Shown: positions 25,553-35,275, counted from the stretch's first letter. The stretch: DNA of 64,000 nt from Alphaproteobacteria bacterium (GCA_015232335.1 JADFZV010000011.1:1-64000); one strand, 5' to 3'. A program made the numbers and translations. The notes: a model not told the origin generated them from the sequence alone.

Positions 25553-25987
25553 ATGACCATCGAAGCTATTTTGAAAAACAAGGGCCAGGAGGTTTTCACC
25601 CTGCGTCCTGAAAGCTCGACCGGCGACGCCACTGCCCTGCTTGCCAACAAGCGCATTGGCGCGGTTGTTGTCTGTGATTCCAAGGGCCGCATTCTGGGCG
25701 TGCTGTCGGAACGCGACATCGTGCGCGGCATGTCGCAATACGGCAAAGGCGTCTATGACATGCCGGTGCGCAACTTGATGAGCAGCCCGGTGACCACCTG
25801 TTCGCTCAAGGATAGCGTGAAAAAGATGATGGGAGTCATGAACAGCAAGCGCTTTCGCCACCTGCCCGTGGTCGATGGCGATGAACTTGTCGGCATCATC
25901 AGCATCGGCGATCTGGTCAGTGCGCGCATCAATGCCGCCGAGATGGAAATGGGCGTGTTAAAGGATATCGCCTTCGCCAGACGCTAA
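25553..25987 (+). CDS. tandem CBS-domain protein
   Basis: 144 residues made up almost entirely of two CBS motifs: residues ~8-65 (DATALLANKRIGAVVVCDSK and GVLSERDIVRGM) and ~75-135 (MMGVMNSKRFRHLPVVDGDE and GIISIGDLVSARI). Such proteins bind adenine nucleotides and act as regulators. A clear gggagg site precedes the ATG. It is a stand-alone gene with no effector domain. Confidence 0.9.
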   Translation: MTIEAILKNKGQEVFTLRPESSTGDATALLANKRIGAVVVCDSKGRILGVLSERDIVRGMSQYGKGVYDMPVRNLMSSPVTTCSLKDSVKKMMGVMNSKRFRHLPVVDGDELVGIISIGDLVSARINAAEMEMGVLKDIAFARR

Positions 25988-26145
25988 AAGTGGTCCGATT
26001 TCAGTTCACCTGCCCCTCCCCCCCCTCCATCTGCCTTCCTGGCGGGACAGGGGTTTGGGCGGGCTAAATTCGGTGGAAATGACCGCCTTAAGAAGGGTTG
26101 CAGGAGGCCAGGAGCTGGGCTAAAGTCCGCCCCCGCTCAGAAGCC

Positions 26146-26235
26146 GGAAGGGTGGCAGAGTGGTCGATCGCACCGCACTCGAAATGCGGCGTACCCGTAA
26201 GGGTACCGGGAGTTCGAATCTCCCCCCTTCCGCCA
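26146..26235 (+). tRNA. tRNA-Ser (CGA)
   Basis: A 90-nt tRNA. The acceptor is ggaaggg/cccttcc, anticodon arm ccgca-ctcgaaa-tgcgg with anticodon CGA, long variable arm gtacccgtaagggtac, T-arm gggagttcgaatctccc, and an encoded CCA. It marks the left side of the lower-GC island. No duplicated tRNA 3' end was seen further right inside the window. Confidence 0.97.
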
Positions 26236-26635
26236 ATTTCAGAATCCAGACATTCTCTGCCGCGTTTAGGAAGGCCTGAAAAGCCCAGTCCTGGCACGGT
26301 TTTTAGGCGGTGGCCGTTGACCTTGGCAGCCCTGTTTGGCCCCGATTTCCCCTGAATTCCCTTCTCTCCTGCCCGTTTTCTCCAAAGGCTGTTGACCTTG
26401 CTGGAAAGGTACGGAATTTAGATTGCGTTGGAATTCAATAAGTTACAGGGCACAAAGCTGTTGACCTTTCCGCTACTTTGGGCGGGAGCGAAAAGAGTCT
26501 GGAGGCGGAATCGGTTAACTGCTCCGAGAGGGATTACTTTTAACAAACAAGACGCAGCGAAGAAATTTGAGCTTAGCCACAACGGCGCCTAATGATGCTC
26601 TATGCGATCATTTCCACAACATGTAGTATTGCTGC
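26236..26635. repeat. non-coding gap with three spaced direct repeats
   Basis: 400 bp without a gene between tRNA-Ser and the giant gene. The word (t/c)gttgacctt recurs at 26315-26324, 26389-26399 and 26458-26468, spaced ~70 bp; the second and third copies are extended to aaag(g)ctgttgacctt. GC content falls from left to right. These could be regulatory sites for the giant gene or remnants of an integration site. The RBS of the gene at 26636 is weak. Confidence 0.45.
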
Positions 26636-29600
26636 ATGTCTAGCGGACTTATACCTTCCCCTAATCGATCTCGTGCACTCCCGTTCCACGAGCTAGATTC
26701 CAAGACGTTCGAGGAGTTATGCCGAGCTCTCTTCGATCGCGAGACAGGTCTGCACAATGTGGATTTGTTCGGGACGCATGGGCAAAGGCAGTTCGGGATC
26801 GATATTGTCGGTCATCGTCGCGATGGTACAGGCATAGAAGTCGTGTCGTGCAAGTGCTATTCCGTCCTCAAGTCAAATCAGATCAAGACGTTTTCCGACG
26901 ATTTTTTCAAGCACTTTGACTCCCGCTGGAGAACTGAAAAGGTCCATCGGTTTGTTCTCGCAGTCGCATCGGCCGTTGATGCCTTGAAATTGCGCGAGGC
27001 CATAACGAAAGAAATTAAGCGATTTAGAGAAGTTGGCATTGAGTACGAGGTCTGGGGACCGAAGCAACTTCAGGAACGTCTCCGACCGTATCGCGGAATT
27101 GTCTCTCAGTACCTCGGTGAACACTCAGTTCCGCTTATCTGCGGCCCGTCTGACCCTGGAGATATCGCGGGGTCTTCAGCCAAGGACGCTGTCCCTGTCC
27201 AGGTTACGCGACAACTCTTGGAATTGCAGCAGGTGGTCGCTGGAAATGTCCGTGCCCTCGTCGATTCCGCTGTAGGACGACTCAGGCGTGGAGAAAGAAA
27301 GGAGGTAGAAAGAGATTTTGAGACTCTTCGTGCGGATCAAAATCAATGGTCTGCACTGGATGCCGATGTCCAGGCACGAGTGCTTCGGCTTATTTCCTCC
27401 TGCCGTCTCCAGCGTGACGACGTTATAGGCGCGGAGGAAATGGCGGCGGCGGCAGACAGATTGGCTCCACAGCTGGATGAGCCCCGACTACGAGCAAGCA
27501 TCGCCTTTCATCGTGAAGGGGCAGCGAAGGCCCTGTCTGTCCTCGGCGAACCGAAAAGCCGCGATGGGGCTTACCTGAAAAGTAGCTTCCTCCTGCTGGC
27601 AGGAAACCTTGAAGAAGCCAGAAAGGTGCTTGATGAGCACCCTGCACTGACGACACCTGACGCAGAAATCTTCCGGTTAAAAGCCTTCATCGCCCTTGAA
27701 GAAAATGACCGCGAGAAGGCACTGGAAGAAATTCAGTCAGCAGAGGCTATTGCGCCAGAATGGCACTCGATCCAGACAGCGGGGGGGAACATTCGGTTTG
27801 CTTATGCGGTCTCTCTCGCCGTTCCACCGGCGAGCCTGCGCAGCCCAAATCCAATCGACCTTGACCTCATTCGTGAAGACAAACGGGCCCGACAGACCCT
27901 AGATGAAGCTGATCGTCTGTTTTCACGCCGCTTGGAAGGGCTTCAAGAAGATGATTCCGAGAGACGCAGCATAGAGACCTGGAGGCTGGCGGTGTTGGCC
28001 TGTCGGCGGGATCGGTTGGCCGAAGCTGAAAAATACGCCCAAGAACTCCTCCATCAAGATCGAACTCATTGGGGTGCAATCGCGTGGTCGATTGCCCGCG
28101 GATTCCCGATCAACCTTTCCGCAACGGCAGAAAGGTTGGAATGCCTGCTCGATCTCCGGCGAGGCGACGCATCCCACCTCGCAGCACTGTTGTTGTTGCT
28201 TATGATAGAGAACAAAACCGACAAAGCTAGTAAGGTTCTTAACCAGCATGCAAACCATTTCTCCGACCGTAATGACCTCCAGTTTATCGAGTACTGGCGT
28301 CAGCGTATCGACGAGCGGAAGGAATCGATTAGCAAGGACACACGTTTGTCCGTCAGAGGACCTCATGCCCTTGAAGCGGCGCGTACTACGGGAAATTGGT
28401 CGAATATTCCTGCGTTGATGGAGGAAATTGCGGCCTGCCCAGAAACGATTTATTTGCTGCTGCCAACATGTCAAGCCTTGGCCCAGGCAGGCCAGTGGTC
28501 ATTGATCCAGCCATATGTCGACTTTCTTGAAAATCGCATTGCCACAACGGAATCTCTGCGCATTGCCGCCTTCTCTTCCTACAATAACGACAATCCGAGA
28601 AAGGCGCTCGCCCTAATTGATGCCTACGTCAAAGTGTGCGGATCGCCATCTACGCCTCTGGATATCCGGCGACTTCATGCAGCTGCGAAACAGGCCATTG
28701 GAGACGTGGCTGGGGCACTGAATGACTTTCAGACTCTGAGCCTTGAGACCGGTGAACCGGAGGACATTCTCCAGCAGGCCGAACTCGCTTTCCAGATTGG
28801 TAACTTGGAATTGTTACTGGCGACATTGCGAAATCCAGCGGCCCGCTCTGCCCTCAAGCCAATAAGGGCGGTTCAGTGGGCTGGTATTGTAGGCCAGCAC
28901 GATCCAGGGTTGGCTCAATCCCTTTTGGCTCGGGCACTTGAGGTGGGGATTCCAGATGAAGCATTGCCATCGGCCTTTCTGCAAAGCCTGCATTTACCTG
29001 ACCACGCGATAGCGCGGCAAATCATGCCAGAGATGGGGCGGGTTGCATCTGACCAAGAAGGCAGCGCAATACGGACCGTTTCCATTAACGATCTCCCACA
29101 ATTCATCGAGGAGATGCACGAAAACGCACATTACTTGCGTGATCTTTATCTCAATGGACAGGCTGCTATTCATTTCCTAGCCGCTCGTATGGGGCATGGT
29201 TTTGCCCGGCTCTTTCTAAGAAATGGGGAAAGCGATTCTTCACTATCCACGACAGCGCAGACACCTTTATTCATTCGATATGGGGGCAGGCCTCCCAGTG
29301 TGGCTAAGCCTGACCTAGCCTCCGGACGGATTTGCGTGGACATTACGTCATTGCTGTTGGCCCAAAGAATCGGCTTGCTTGATGTCATTGTTGATGCCGG
29401 TATCGTGTTGGACCTCCCTCGTTCGATCCCACAGACCCTGTTGTTTCTTGAGAACGAATCTCGTCAATCCCAGCCTGATAGAGTCAATGCCTGGAGGGTG
29501 ATTGGCAAGGCAGTAGCCGAAAAAAGGATATTGATCCGTGAAGATCAGCCTTCGTTGGAGCCAACATCAGGCGGTCAGCAAGTTTTTCTCGTCATCCATG

Positions 29601-32600
29601 CAAGCGAAAGGCAGGATCGGATTATTGAAGCCGATGGCCTCCTTACAATTCCAATCCGTGGGGTCTTGGATGCACTGTTCGCCGGTGGGCTGGTGGATAA
29701 CATCCGCCACGCAGAGGCCATAGAACTATTGGGCTCCGCCGAAGCTGTTACTGAGACACCCACAATCCTCCCGCAATCTGGTGATTGCCTCCTTTTTGAA
29801 TTCAATACGGTAGAAACGATTGCTGTTGCCGGCATGTTTGAGATCGTCGCAGCGCACTTCGATGCTCGGATTGACAGCCATTATGTGTCGGTCAGGGAAA
29901 AGGAGATCGCAGAGCATGAGGACAGGCTTCTCACAGCCCAGCACTTGAAGGAACTGCGCTCCCAGGTCTCAGAGCAGTTAAGTTCCGGGGCTTGGCGTCT
30001 CCTACCTAAACAGGATTTCCGAGAACAGAATGATAGTGACGCGGACCCGGCATCACCTGTCGAGTGGAGCTTGCGTGAGTTGCTGGCGGTGCCAGCACTT
30101 GAAGCTGCTGCTATTTGGATAGATGATCGCTGGATAAGTCAATATCCTGCGGCTGAAGGGCATCCCATCGTCGGAATCACCGAGGTGCTTTCCGGTCTCC
30201 GCGACGCCAAATTCATTAACGATGATAGATATTTTGCCTTCTTGTCCCAACTTCGCAAAGGGCGCGTCCACTTTCTCCCCCCCACCGCCGAGGAAGCTCT
30301 TCATCATCTGCGCAAGGCTTCCATAAACGATTTCGGTGTCATCGAGACGCCTGGCCTTCGGGTCTTGCGACAATCGTTTGCAGACGCCGTGCTGCTGGAG
30401 AGCCACTGGGTTATCCCTGACATAAACGCCAAACCAGAAAAATGGGGGGAAATGCCGATCGCAGTTCGCTTGGCAAGGCTCTTTGATGAAACCTTGACAG
30501 CTATCTGGGAAGTGGAAAAGATCGACGCGATTACTCGATCGACATGGTCGGACTGGGCATGGAGCGCGCTTCGCTCCAATCGCTTTGAGAGAATTCCGCG
30601 AGGAGAAAATCCCGCTTCATCGCGGTTTCTTTACATTCAGAGCTTGGCCTTTCTTCTTGCTTCGGGGGTGACGATCAGCCTGCACAAAGATAGCCGGCGC
30701 GCCAAAGAGATGTTGGGGTGGATTACGAATCGGATTCTGGTTCCTGCCATCGAACTGGAACCTAGTATTGACCGGGAAATTGCGGATATCGTGGCAAACG
30801 CCTTGCCGCCCCCCCCGCCATCGGACGGTACCACCGAAAAACTTCGTGAGCACCGACTTTGGCAGGCCTATTTGGGAAGATACGTCGATCTCCTGCCAGA
30901 ACAGATTCGACAGCATCTGCACGCCAACAGGAAATTTGTTGAGTCATTGGGCATTACCATCCACACCGTGATCGAAGTCGCCGAAATGAGTTTTGAGGCA
31001 GAGCAGTTTTGGTTGGCTGTTACCAAGGCCAGGAGGGGGGAAGAAGTCGCCCTATCGCCGGTCGGCGGAAAGAAACAGACCCGTTTGGGCCCAGGGAAAA
31101 AGGGGACACTTCGTTTTAGTGGTGGCCTCAGAGCGCAATTCGATGACGACCCTGCTTTTCGAATTCTTGACGGGCGAGTTGAGAGCCGACGTAAAGCAGT
31201 GGAAGCTCATCCCGAGTGGCTTGACTTCCCACATGATCAGCGGGAAGCAATTATCAGTGAAATTATTTCCGCACCGACACCAGCTAAGCGCATGGAACGA
31301 CTCGACGCGAGGCGAAAATGTAGCATACCCTATCGTCGCCACTTGTGGCGGCAGGACCTTAGAATTCAGGGAAAGAGCGTTACATTCTCACCGCCGCCTG
31401 CGTTGGACATGCTGCGCTACCTTCGGCTTGGTGAGGATAATGGTAACGACCCTCAGGCGGCATTTTCCAAGGCTACAGAAACTCTGATCGAGGAATTTGA
31501 CGTTGCAGAAGCGTTCTGCCGCCTCAGTGCACTGCCGACTTCACCGCCTGTTGGAGTTGTCAATGTCATTTGTGAGATGTCTCCGAAGGATCGAGATCAG
31601 ATACTGTCCAAGCTATCTGACGGAGCGAAAAGTCCGATGGCTCGCCTCCAAGTTTTGTCGCTTATGGGACGGTTTGGGCACGATAGGTTCTCGGCCGACA
31701 TGGATCGGCTGCTTGACGATTGGCCAAATGAGGCAGAAGCATTCTTAGCCATCCTTCATTGGACCGGCATTGCCTACGCCCACGACCCGGATTGGCGCAG
31801 GTTACGTGGTTGCTTGAGACTCGCTCTGGTCTGGGTCTATGCCGATCATGTAGCTGATGCCCTTTTGGGTATTGGGGCGACCAAGACAGCAATTTTTGAT
31901 TTTTTTACTAAAAAGGAGGCACGGCAGCGCTTTGAAGAGGTATTGATCTATGACCCTGAATATCAAGGTGCTGCAGCATATCCAGACTTGCTTATGAACT
32001 CAACGCTGTTGCTGTTTCACGGCCTTGCCGCCGTTGTTGGTCAGAATGGAAAGAAGTTGCTTTCTGTTGAGCAGCGGCAGCGTCTTGAAGTGAATTTCTC
32101 GCTCCATGACGGAGAAAGGAAGCACCCAAAGGGGGAATTGTTCCAGGATCGGCGTGCCTTGGACAACAAGCTCGGGACATTCTTCAGCCAGCGCCCAGAG
32201 GGAATTTACGATAGACTGCCGGAAGTAGGGTGGAAGGAAGTTGAGCAGAATCAGGCAGAAGCTCTTCGAAAAATTCACAGTCAAATAGACGGTCTTGACG
32301 GCTGGGCTCTTGCTCGGCTAACCGGAGCCGGTCAAGGCAAAGACGGCATTTCGGCCTCTCTTCTTGAACCGCTCCAGAAGCTGGATGTCCACGCACTTGC
32401 GATTTCATCCGATGAACAGCAATACGCAGTCCTTCGGCTAGCGGCTGAAATAGCCGCTCGCACAGAAAACGGTGAAATCGCCACCCGATTTGCAGATGGC
32501 TTGGTCGCGGCCGCCAAACATTTCGCAGAGAAATTTCGCGGTCCAATACAGCCTCTTCGTCTGACAGACGGCAACGATCCTCCAGCCACAAAGGCCGCCA

Positions 32601-32812
32601 TACAGTTGCTCGAAACTCTGGCCGTACTTTCACGACACACTAAGCTGGACGATGCTACAGCCTTCTTATCCATGCACTTACTACGTTTCACCGATGCTTG
32701 GCCGCAATCCGTTCCGATGGTACGGAACCTGATGGAACACATTCACGACGGCTTGCCGTTTTATAGCTCCAAACCATTCTGGAAAGCGTGGCTTAAATTG
32801 CGAGCAATATGA
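26636..32812 (+). CDS. giant Mrr-like nuclease / TPR / PIN-like multidomain protein, putative defence protein
   Basis: 2058 residues in a single frame. Residues ~17-165 resemble an Mrr-type PD-(D/E)XK domain: KTFEELCRALF, then GTHGQRQFGIDIVG with Asp56 and VVSCKCY with Lys73. The usual Gln/Glu two residues before the Lys is Ser71, so catalysis is uncertain. LRPYRGIVSQYLG closes the domain. Residues ~190-880 are helical repeats resembling TPRs. Residues ~895-1110 (RICVDITSLLLAQRIGLLDV and later acidic positions) and ~1150-1230 (IWIDDRWISQYPAAEGHPIV) look like PIN-type nuclease segments, as in TPR-PIN conflict proteins. The last ~800 residues are helical and unassigned. Lower GC and different codon use than flanking genes suggest transfer. 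No partner gene is adjacent on the same strand. Confidence 0.7.
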   Translation: MSSGLIPSPNRSRALPFHELDSKTFEELCRALFDRETGLHNVDLFGTHGQRQFGIDIVGHRRDGTGIEVVSCKCYSVLKSNQIKTFSDDFFKHFDSRWRTEKVHRFVLAVASAVDALKLREAITKEIKRFREVGIEYEVWGPKQLQERLRPYRGIVSQYLGEHSVPLICGPSDPGDIAGSSAKDAVPVQVTRQLLELQQVVAGNVRALVDSAVGRLRRGERKEVERDFETLRADQNQWSALDADVQARVLRLISSCRLQRDDVIGAEEMAAAADRLAPQLDEPRLRASIAFHREGAAKALSVLGEPKSRDGAYLKSSFLLLAGNLEEARKVLDEHPALTTPDAEIFRLKAFIALEENDREKALEEIQSAEAIAPEWHSIQTAGGNIRFAYAVSLAVPPASLRSPNPIDLDLIREDKRARQTLDEADRLFSRRLEGLQEDDSERRSIETWRLAVLACRRDRLAEAEKYAQELLHQDRTHWGAIAWSIARGFPINLSATAERLECLLDLRRGDASHLAALLLLLMIENKTDKASKVLNQHANHFSDRNDLQFIEYWRQRIDERKESISKDTRLSVRGPHALEAARTTGNWSNIPALMEEIAACPETIYLLLPTCQALAQAGQWSLIQPYVDFLENRIATTESLRIAAFSSYNNDNPRKALALIDAYVKVCGSPSTPLDIRRLHAAAKQAIGDVAGALNDFQTLSLETGEPEDILQQAELAFQIGNLELLLATLRNPAARSALKPIRAVQWAGIVGQHDPGLAQSLLARALEVGIPDEALPSAFLQSLHLPDHAIARQIMPEMGRVASDQEGSAIRTVSINDLPQFIEEMHENAHYLRDLYLNGQAAIHFLAARMGHGFARLFLRNGESDSSLSTTAQTPLFIRYGGRPPSVAKPDLASGRICVDITSLLLAQRIGLLDVIVDAGIVLDLPRSIPQTLLFLENESRQSQPDRVNAWRVIGKAVAEKRILIREDQPSLEPTSGGQQVFLVIHASERQDRIIEADGLLTIPIRGVLDALFAGGLVDNIRHAEAIELLGSAEAVTETPTILPQSGDCLLFEFNTVETIAVAGMFEIVAAHFDARIDSHYVSVREKEIAEHEDRLLTAQHLKELRSQVSEQLSSGAWRLLPKQDFREQNDSDADPASPVEWSLRELLAVPALEAAAIWIDDRWISQYPAAEGHPIVGITEVLSGLRDAKFINDDRYFAFLSQLRKGRVHFLPPTAEEALHHLRKASINDFGVIETPGLRVLRQSFADAVLLESHWVIPDINAKPEKWGEMPIAVRLARLFDETLTAIWEVEKIDAITRSTWSDWAWSALRSNRFERIPRGENPASSRFLYIQSLAFLLASGVTISLHKDSRRAKEMLGWITNRILVPAIELEPSIDREIADIVANALPPPPPSDGTTEKLREHRLWQAYLGRYVDLLPEQIRQHLHANRKFVESLGITIHTVIEVAEMSFEAEQFWLAVTKARRGEEVALSPVGGKKQTRLGPGKKGTLRFSGGLRAQFDDDPAFRILDGRVESRRKAVEAHPEWLDFPHDQREAIISEIISAPTPAKRMERLDARRKCSIPYRRHLWRQDLRIQGKSVTFSPPPALDMLRYLRLGEDNGNDPQAAFSKATETLIEEFDVAEAFCRLSALPTSPPVGVVNVICEMSPKDRDQILSKLSDGAKSPMARLQVLSLMGRFGHDRFSADMDRLLDDWPNEAEAFLAILHWTGIAYAHDPDWRRLRGCLRLALVWVYADHVADALLGIGATKTAIFDFFTKKEARQRFEEVLIYDPEYQGAAAYPDLLMNSTLLLFHGLAAVVGQNGKKLLSVEQRQRLEVNFSLHDGERKHPKGELFQDRRALDNKLGTFFSQRPEGIYDRLPEVGWKEVEQNQAEALRKIHSQIDGLDGWALARLTGAGQGKDGISASLLEPLQKLDVHALAISSDEQQYAVLRLAAEIAARTENGEIATRFADGLVAAAKHFAEKFRGPIQPLRLTDGNDPPATKAAIQLLETLAVLSRHTKLDDATAFLSMHLLRFTDAWPQSVPMVRNLMEHIHDGLPFYSSKPFWKAWLKLRAI

Positions 32813-32940
32813 CAAATTGGGATGCAGGAAGGCACTTTTTTTCTCACCAAGACCAACTCAATATTTCAGTACTAGATGCTGAGCATGTTAAGCTTTTGGA
32901 CAAGGGCCTTTTGACTTTCAATCCCTCCCTCTGCTCCCCC
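32813..32940. other. probable left junction of the prophage
   Basis: Between the giant gene and the conserved part of the recombinase-associated HTH gene, base composition changes sharply from AT-rich (about 32813-32920) to GC-rich. The last ~25 codons of the HTH gene (32844 to about 32918) do not look like the family and are probably read from this junction DNA. The right-end copy of any att core would lie outside the window. Confidence 0.35.
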
Positions 32941-33296
32941 CACTCCACCGGCACGTCTTCCAGCAGGTCGACCAGTTGCAGGGTGCGGGGCTGGCTGCCA
33001 GCAAGGATGGCCTCGACGATATCGGGGGCCAGCAGGGTGAGGCGGAAGATACGGCTGACATAGGAGCCGTTCAGCTTCTCGGCCTCGGCCAGTTCGTTCA
33101 GCGAGCGGACCTGCCCCTCCTCAATCATGCGCTTCCATTTGAAGGCGCGGGCGAGCGCCTTCAGCAGCGCCTCGTCGGGTTTGGCAGAACGTCGCTCCGG
33201 AATGCCCTCTCCCTCGGGCACAATGATCTGCTTTCGCCCACCGATGCGGCGAATGGTCATCGGAATGCGGACGGTCAGGGTGTCCTGCATGTTCAT
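32844..33296 (-). CDS. recombinase-associated helix-turn-helix protein
   Basis: 150 residues. The middle (ALARAFKWKRMIEEGQVRSL then NGSYVSRIFRLTLLAPDIVE, residues ~45-95) is a ParB/KorB-like HTH segment that regularly accompanies serine recombinases and DUF2924 genes in alphaproteobacterial mobile elements. Its ATG overlaps the recombinase stop (ATGA). The final ~25 residues (KRPLSKSLTCSASS region) are atypical and may come from host DNA at the integration junction. A role in recombination directionality or regulation is a guess. Confidence 0.7.
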   Translation of the reverse strand: MNMQDTLTVRIPMTIRRIGGRKQIIVPEGEGIPERRSAKPDEALLKALARAFKWKRMIEEGQVRSLNELAEAEKLNGSYVSRIFRLTLLAPDIVEAILAGSQPRTLQLVDLLEDVPVEWGEQREGLKVKRPLSKSLTCSASSTEILSWSW

Positions 33297-34627
33297 GCCG
33301 CCTTCCTTCTCCGTTGCGAATTCATGTCGGTGACCACGCTGGCCAGCCCGTCGATCCTCAACTTCAGCTCGACGTCACCGGGATGGACGGCCACCTTCTC
33401 GACCAGCAGCTCCAGAATGCGGGCCTGCTCGGCGGGGAACAGTTCGTCCCACAGGCGGTCGAAGTCCGCCAAGGAGCTGCGCACCTCGGCGGGCGGAATA
33501 TCTACGGCCAGCCGCTCGACCCGGGCCTGGATTTCTGGGGCCTTCAGCAGGGCGCGAACCTGACCGATGACCGCCGCCTCGATCTCGCCCGCCGCCACCG
33601 AACGCACCGGGCATTCGCCATGACCCGAGCGGATCGCCCTCATGCAGGTGTAATATCGGTAAAGCCGTCCCTGCTTGCGGGTATAGGTGGGGGCCATGGC
33701 ACGCCCGCAATGACCGCATTGGATGAGACCCTTGAGCGGCGCGGGTGTTGCCGAGCGGGAAGCGCCTGCCCGCACCCGGGGCGACTTGTCGGCCAGCACG
33801 GCGCGCACCTTGTCCCAGGTGGCTGCGTCGATGATCGCCTCGTGCTCGCCGGGCCAGCTTGTTCCCTTGTGAATCGCCTCGCCAAGATAGAGCCGGTTGT
33901 TCAGCATCTTGTAGATGTTGTTCTTGCAGAAAAGGCGGCCCACGCGCTCTCGCCCGCCCTGGGTGGTCCAGCTCTTGCTGCGATATCCGTCAATCGTCAA
34001 TTCCTTGACCAGCAGGGTGGCCGAGCCGATTTTCAGGAACCGGGAAAAGATGTGGCGGACGAGCTTGGCCTCTTCCTGGTTGACCACCAGCTTGCGATTG
34101 ATGACGTCGTAGCCGAGCGGCGGGTTGCCGCCCATCCACATTCCCTTCTTGCGGCTGGCCGCGAATTTGTCGCGGATGCGTTCGCCGATCACCTCGCGCT
34201 CGAACTGCGCGAAACTGAGCAGGATGTTGAGCGTGAGCCGCCCCATGCTGGTCGTGGTGTTGAAGGACTGGGTAACTGAAACGAAGGTGACGCCGTGACG
34301 GTCGAACACCTCGACCAGCTTCGAGAAATCCATCAAGGATCGGCTCAATCGGTCGATCTTGTAGACGACAACCACATTGACCTTGCCAGCCTCGATGTCG
34401 GCCAGCAGCCGTTTCAAGCCCGGACGCTCCAGATTGCCGCCCGAGAAGCCGCCGTCGTCGTAGCGGTCGGGCACCGGCAGCCACCCTTCCTGCTTCTGGC
34501 TGGCGATATAGGCCTCGCAGGATTCGCGCTGGGCGTCCAGGCTGTTGAATTCCATGTCCAAGCCCTCTTCCGAGGACTTCCTGGTATAGATGGCGCAGCG
34601 CACCTTGCGGACGGGAGCGGTTTTCAT
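33293..34627 (-). CDS. large serine recombinase (recombinase family protein)
   Basis: 444 residues. The resolvase catalytic domain starts CAIYTRKSSEEGLDMEFNSL, with the nucleophilic Ser near residue 18 and the Arg pair in KIDRLSRSLMDFS. The Recombinase domain contains GGNPPLGYDV. A zinc ribbon (CGHCGRAMAP, then CMRAI and GECPVR) is followed by a helical C-terminus. It integrates and excises the prophage. It overlaps its HTH partner downstream by 4 bases and the DUF2924 gene upstream by 4 bases, forming one operon. Confidence 0.93.
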   Translation of the reverse strand: MKTAPVRKVRCAIYTRKSSEEGLDMEFNSLDAQRESCEAYIASQKQEGWLPVPDRYDDGGFSGGNLERPGLKRLLADIEAGKVNVVVVYKIDRLSRSLMDFSKLVEVFDRHGVTFVSVTQSFNTTTSMGRLTLNILLSFAQFEREVIGERIRDKFAASRKKGMWMGGNPPLGYDVINRKLVVNQEEAKLVRHIFSRFLKIGSATLLVKELTIDGYRSKSWTTQGGRERVGRLFCKNNIYKMLNNRLYLGEAIHKGTSWPGEHEAIIDAATWDKVRAVLADKSPRVRAGASRSATPAPLKGLIQCGHCGRAMAPTYTRKQGRLYRYYTCMRAIRSGHGECPVRSVAAGEIEAAVIGQVRALLKAPEIQARVERLAVDIPPAEVRSSLADFDRLWDELFPAEQARILELLVEKVAVHPGDVELKLRIDGLASVVTDMNSQRRRKAA

Positions 34628-35076
34628 GCGGCTGCCTTGCGATGATTCTTAAGGCCGAAGAAAATCAGGCCGTTCCACCTCGTGCCGGTGATGGCCCTGG
34701 CGATAGCCGAAAGCGATTTGTACGGCCTGCCCTGATATTCAAAGCCTTCGTCGAGGACAGTAACCTGATGATCGACGCCCTGCCATTCGCGAACCAGCCG
34801 GGTTCCGCAGATGGGCCGGTCGTTGGCCGGGCGCTTGCGCTTAATAATATTGCCGCCGTCCAGATCCTCGGCCATTTCCTCCAACCGGCGGACGGTCTCG
34901 GGTTTCAACCCGCCATAGGCCAGTTCCTGGATACGATAGGCCAGGCGGCTTTCCAGGAAGCGGCGATTATAGGGCGGCGGCTCCTTGCCATGAAGCTCCC
35001 GCCAAAGATTCTTGAGGCCCGCCGTTGGCGTTTCTTTCAAGGCCGCCAGCCTGGCCAGCACGGCATTATCGGTCAT
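34624..35076 (-). CDS. DUF2924 family protein
   Basis: 150 residues from the ATG at 35076 (MTDNAVLARLAALKETPTAG), preceded by gggagag. RRFLESRLAYRIQELAYGGL and the C-terminal VLDEGFEYQGRPYKSLSAIA and ITGTRWNGLIFFGL segments are typical of DUF2924, always found next to this type of recombinase. Function unknown; probably an accessory of integration. An upstream ATG at 35109 would add 11 residues. Confidence 0.85.
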   Translation of the reverse strand: MTDNAVLARLAALKETPTAGLKNLWRELHGKEPPPYNRRFLESRLAYRIQELAYGGLKPETVRRLEEMAEDLDGGNIIKRKRPANDRPICGTRLVREWQGVDHQVTVLDEGFEYQGRPYKSLSAIARAITGTRWNGLIFFGLKNHRKAAA

Positions 35077-35275
35077 GCGTCTCTCCCGTTCCCAATAGGG
35101 TGTTCGCATGACCGCTCCGGTTGGGGGGCAAGTCGAGAAAACTTTCTCTGGTGTGCGCAGATATAGCGCTGGACTTCAGGGCCGCCAGACGCATGACGCC
35201 GACGGCCAGAATCTCGGCAACTTCATCCAGCCGCTCGGCGGCGGTCATGCGGGAGGGGGCAAGGGCGTTGGTCAT
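35066..35275 (-). CDS. small recombinase-cluster protein
   Basis: 69 residues. TAAERLDEVAEILAVGVMRL followed by a polar tail is a recurring small open frame just upstream of DUF2924 genes in alphaproteobacterial recombinase loci (from memory). It overlaps the DUF2924 start by 11 bases. A shorter form from the ATG at 35248 is equally possible. Function unknown. Confidence 0.6.
   Translation of the reverse strand: MTNALAPSRMTAAERLDEVAEILAVGVMRLAALKSSAISAHTRESFLDLPPNRSGHANTLLGTGETHDR

Noticed and set aside
26146..26235. tRNA-Ser as the prophage attachment site
   Set aside because: The integrase is a large serine recombinase, which rarely uses tRNA genes, sits 7 kb away, and no duplicated tRNA end was seen in the window.
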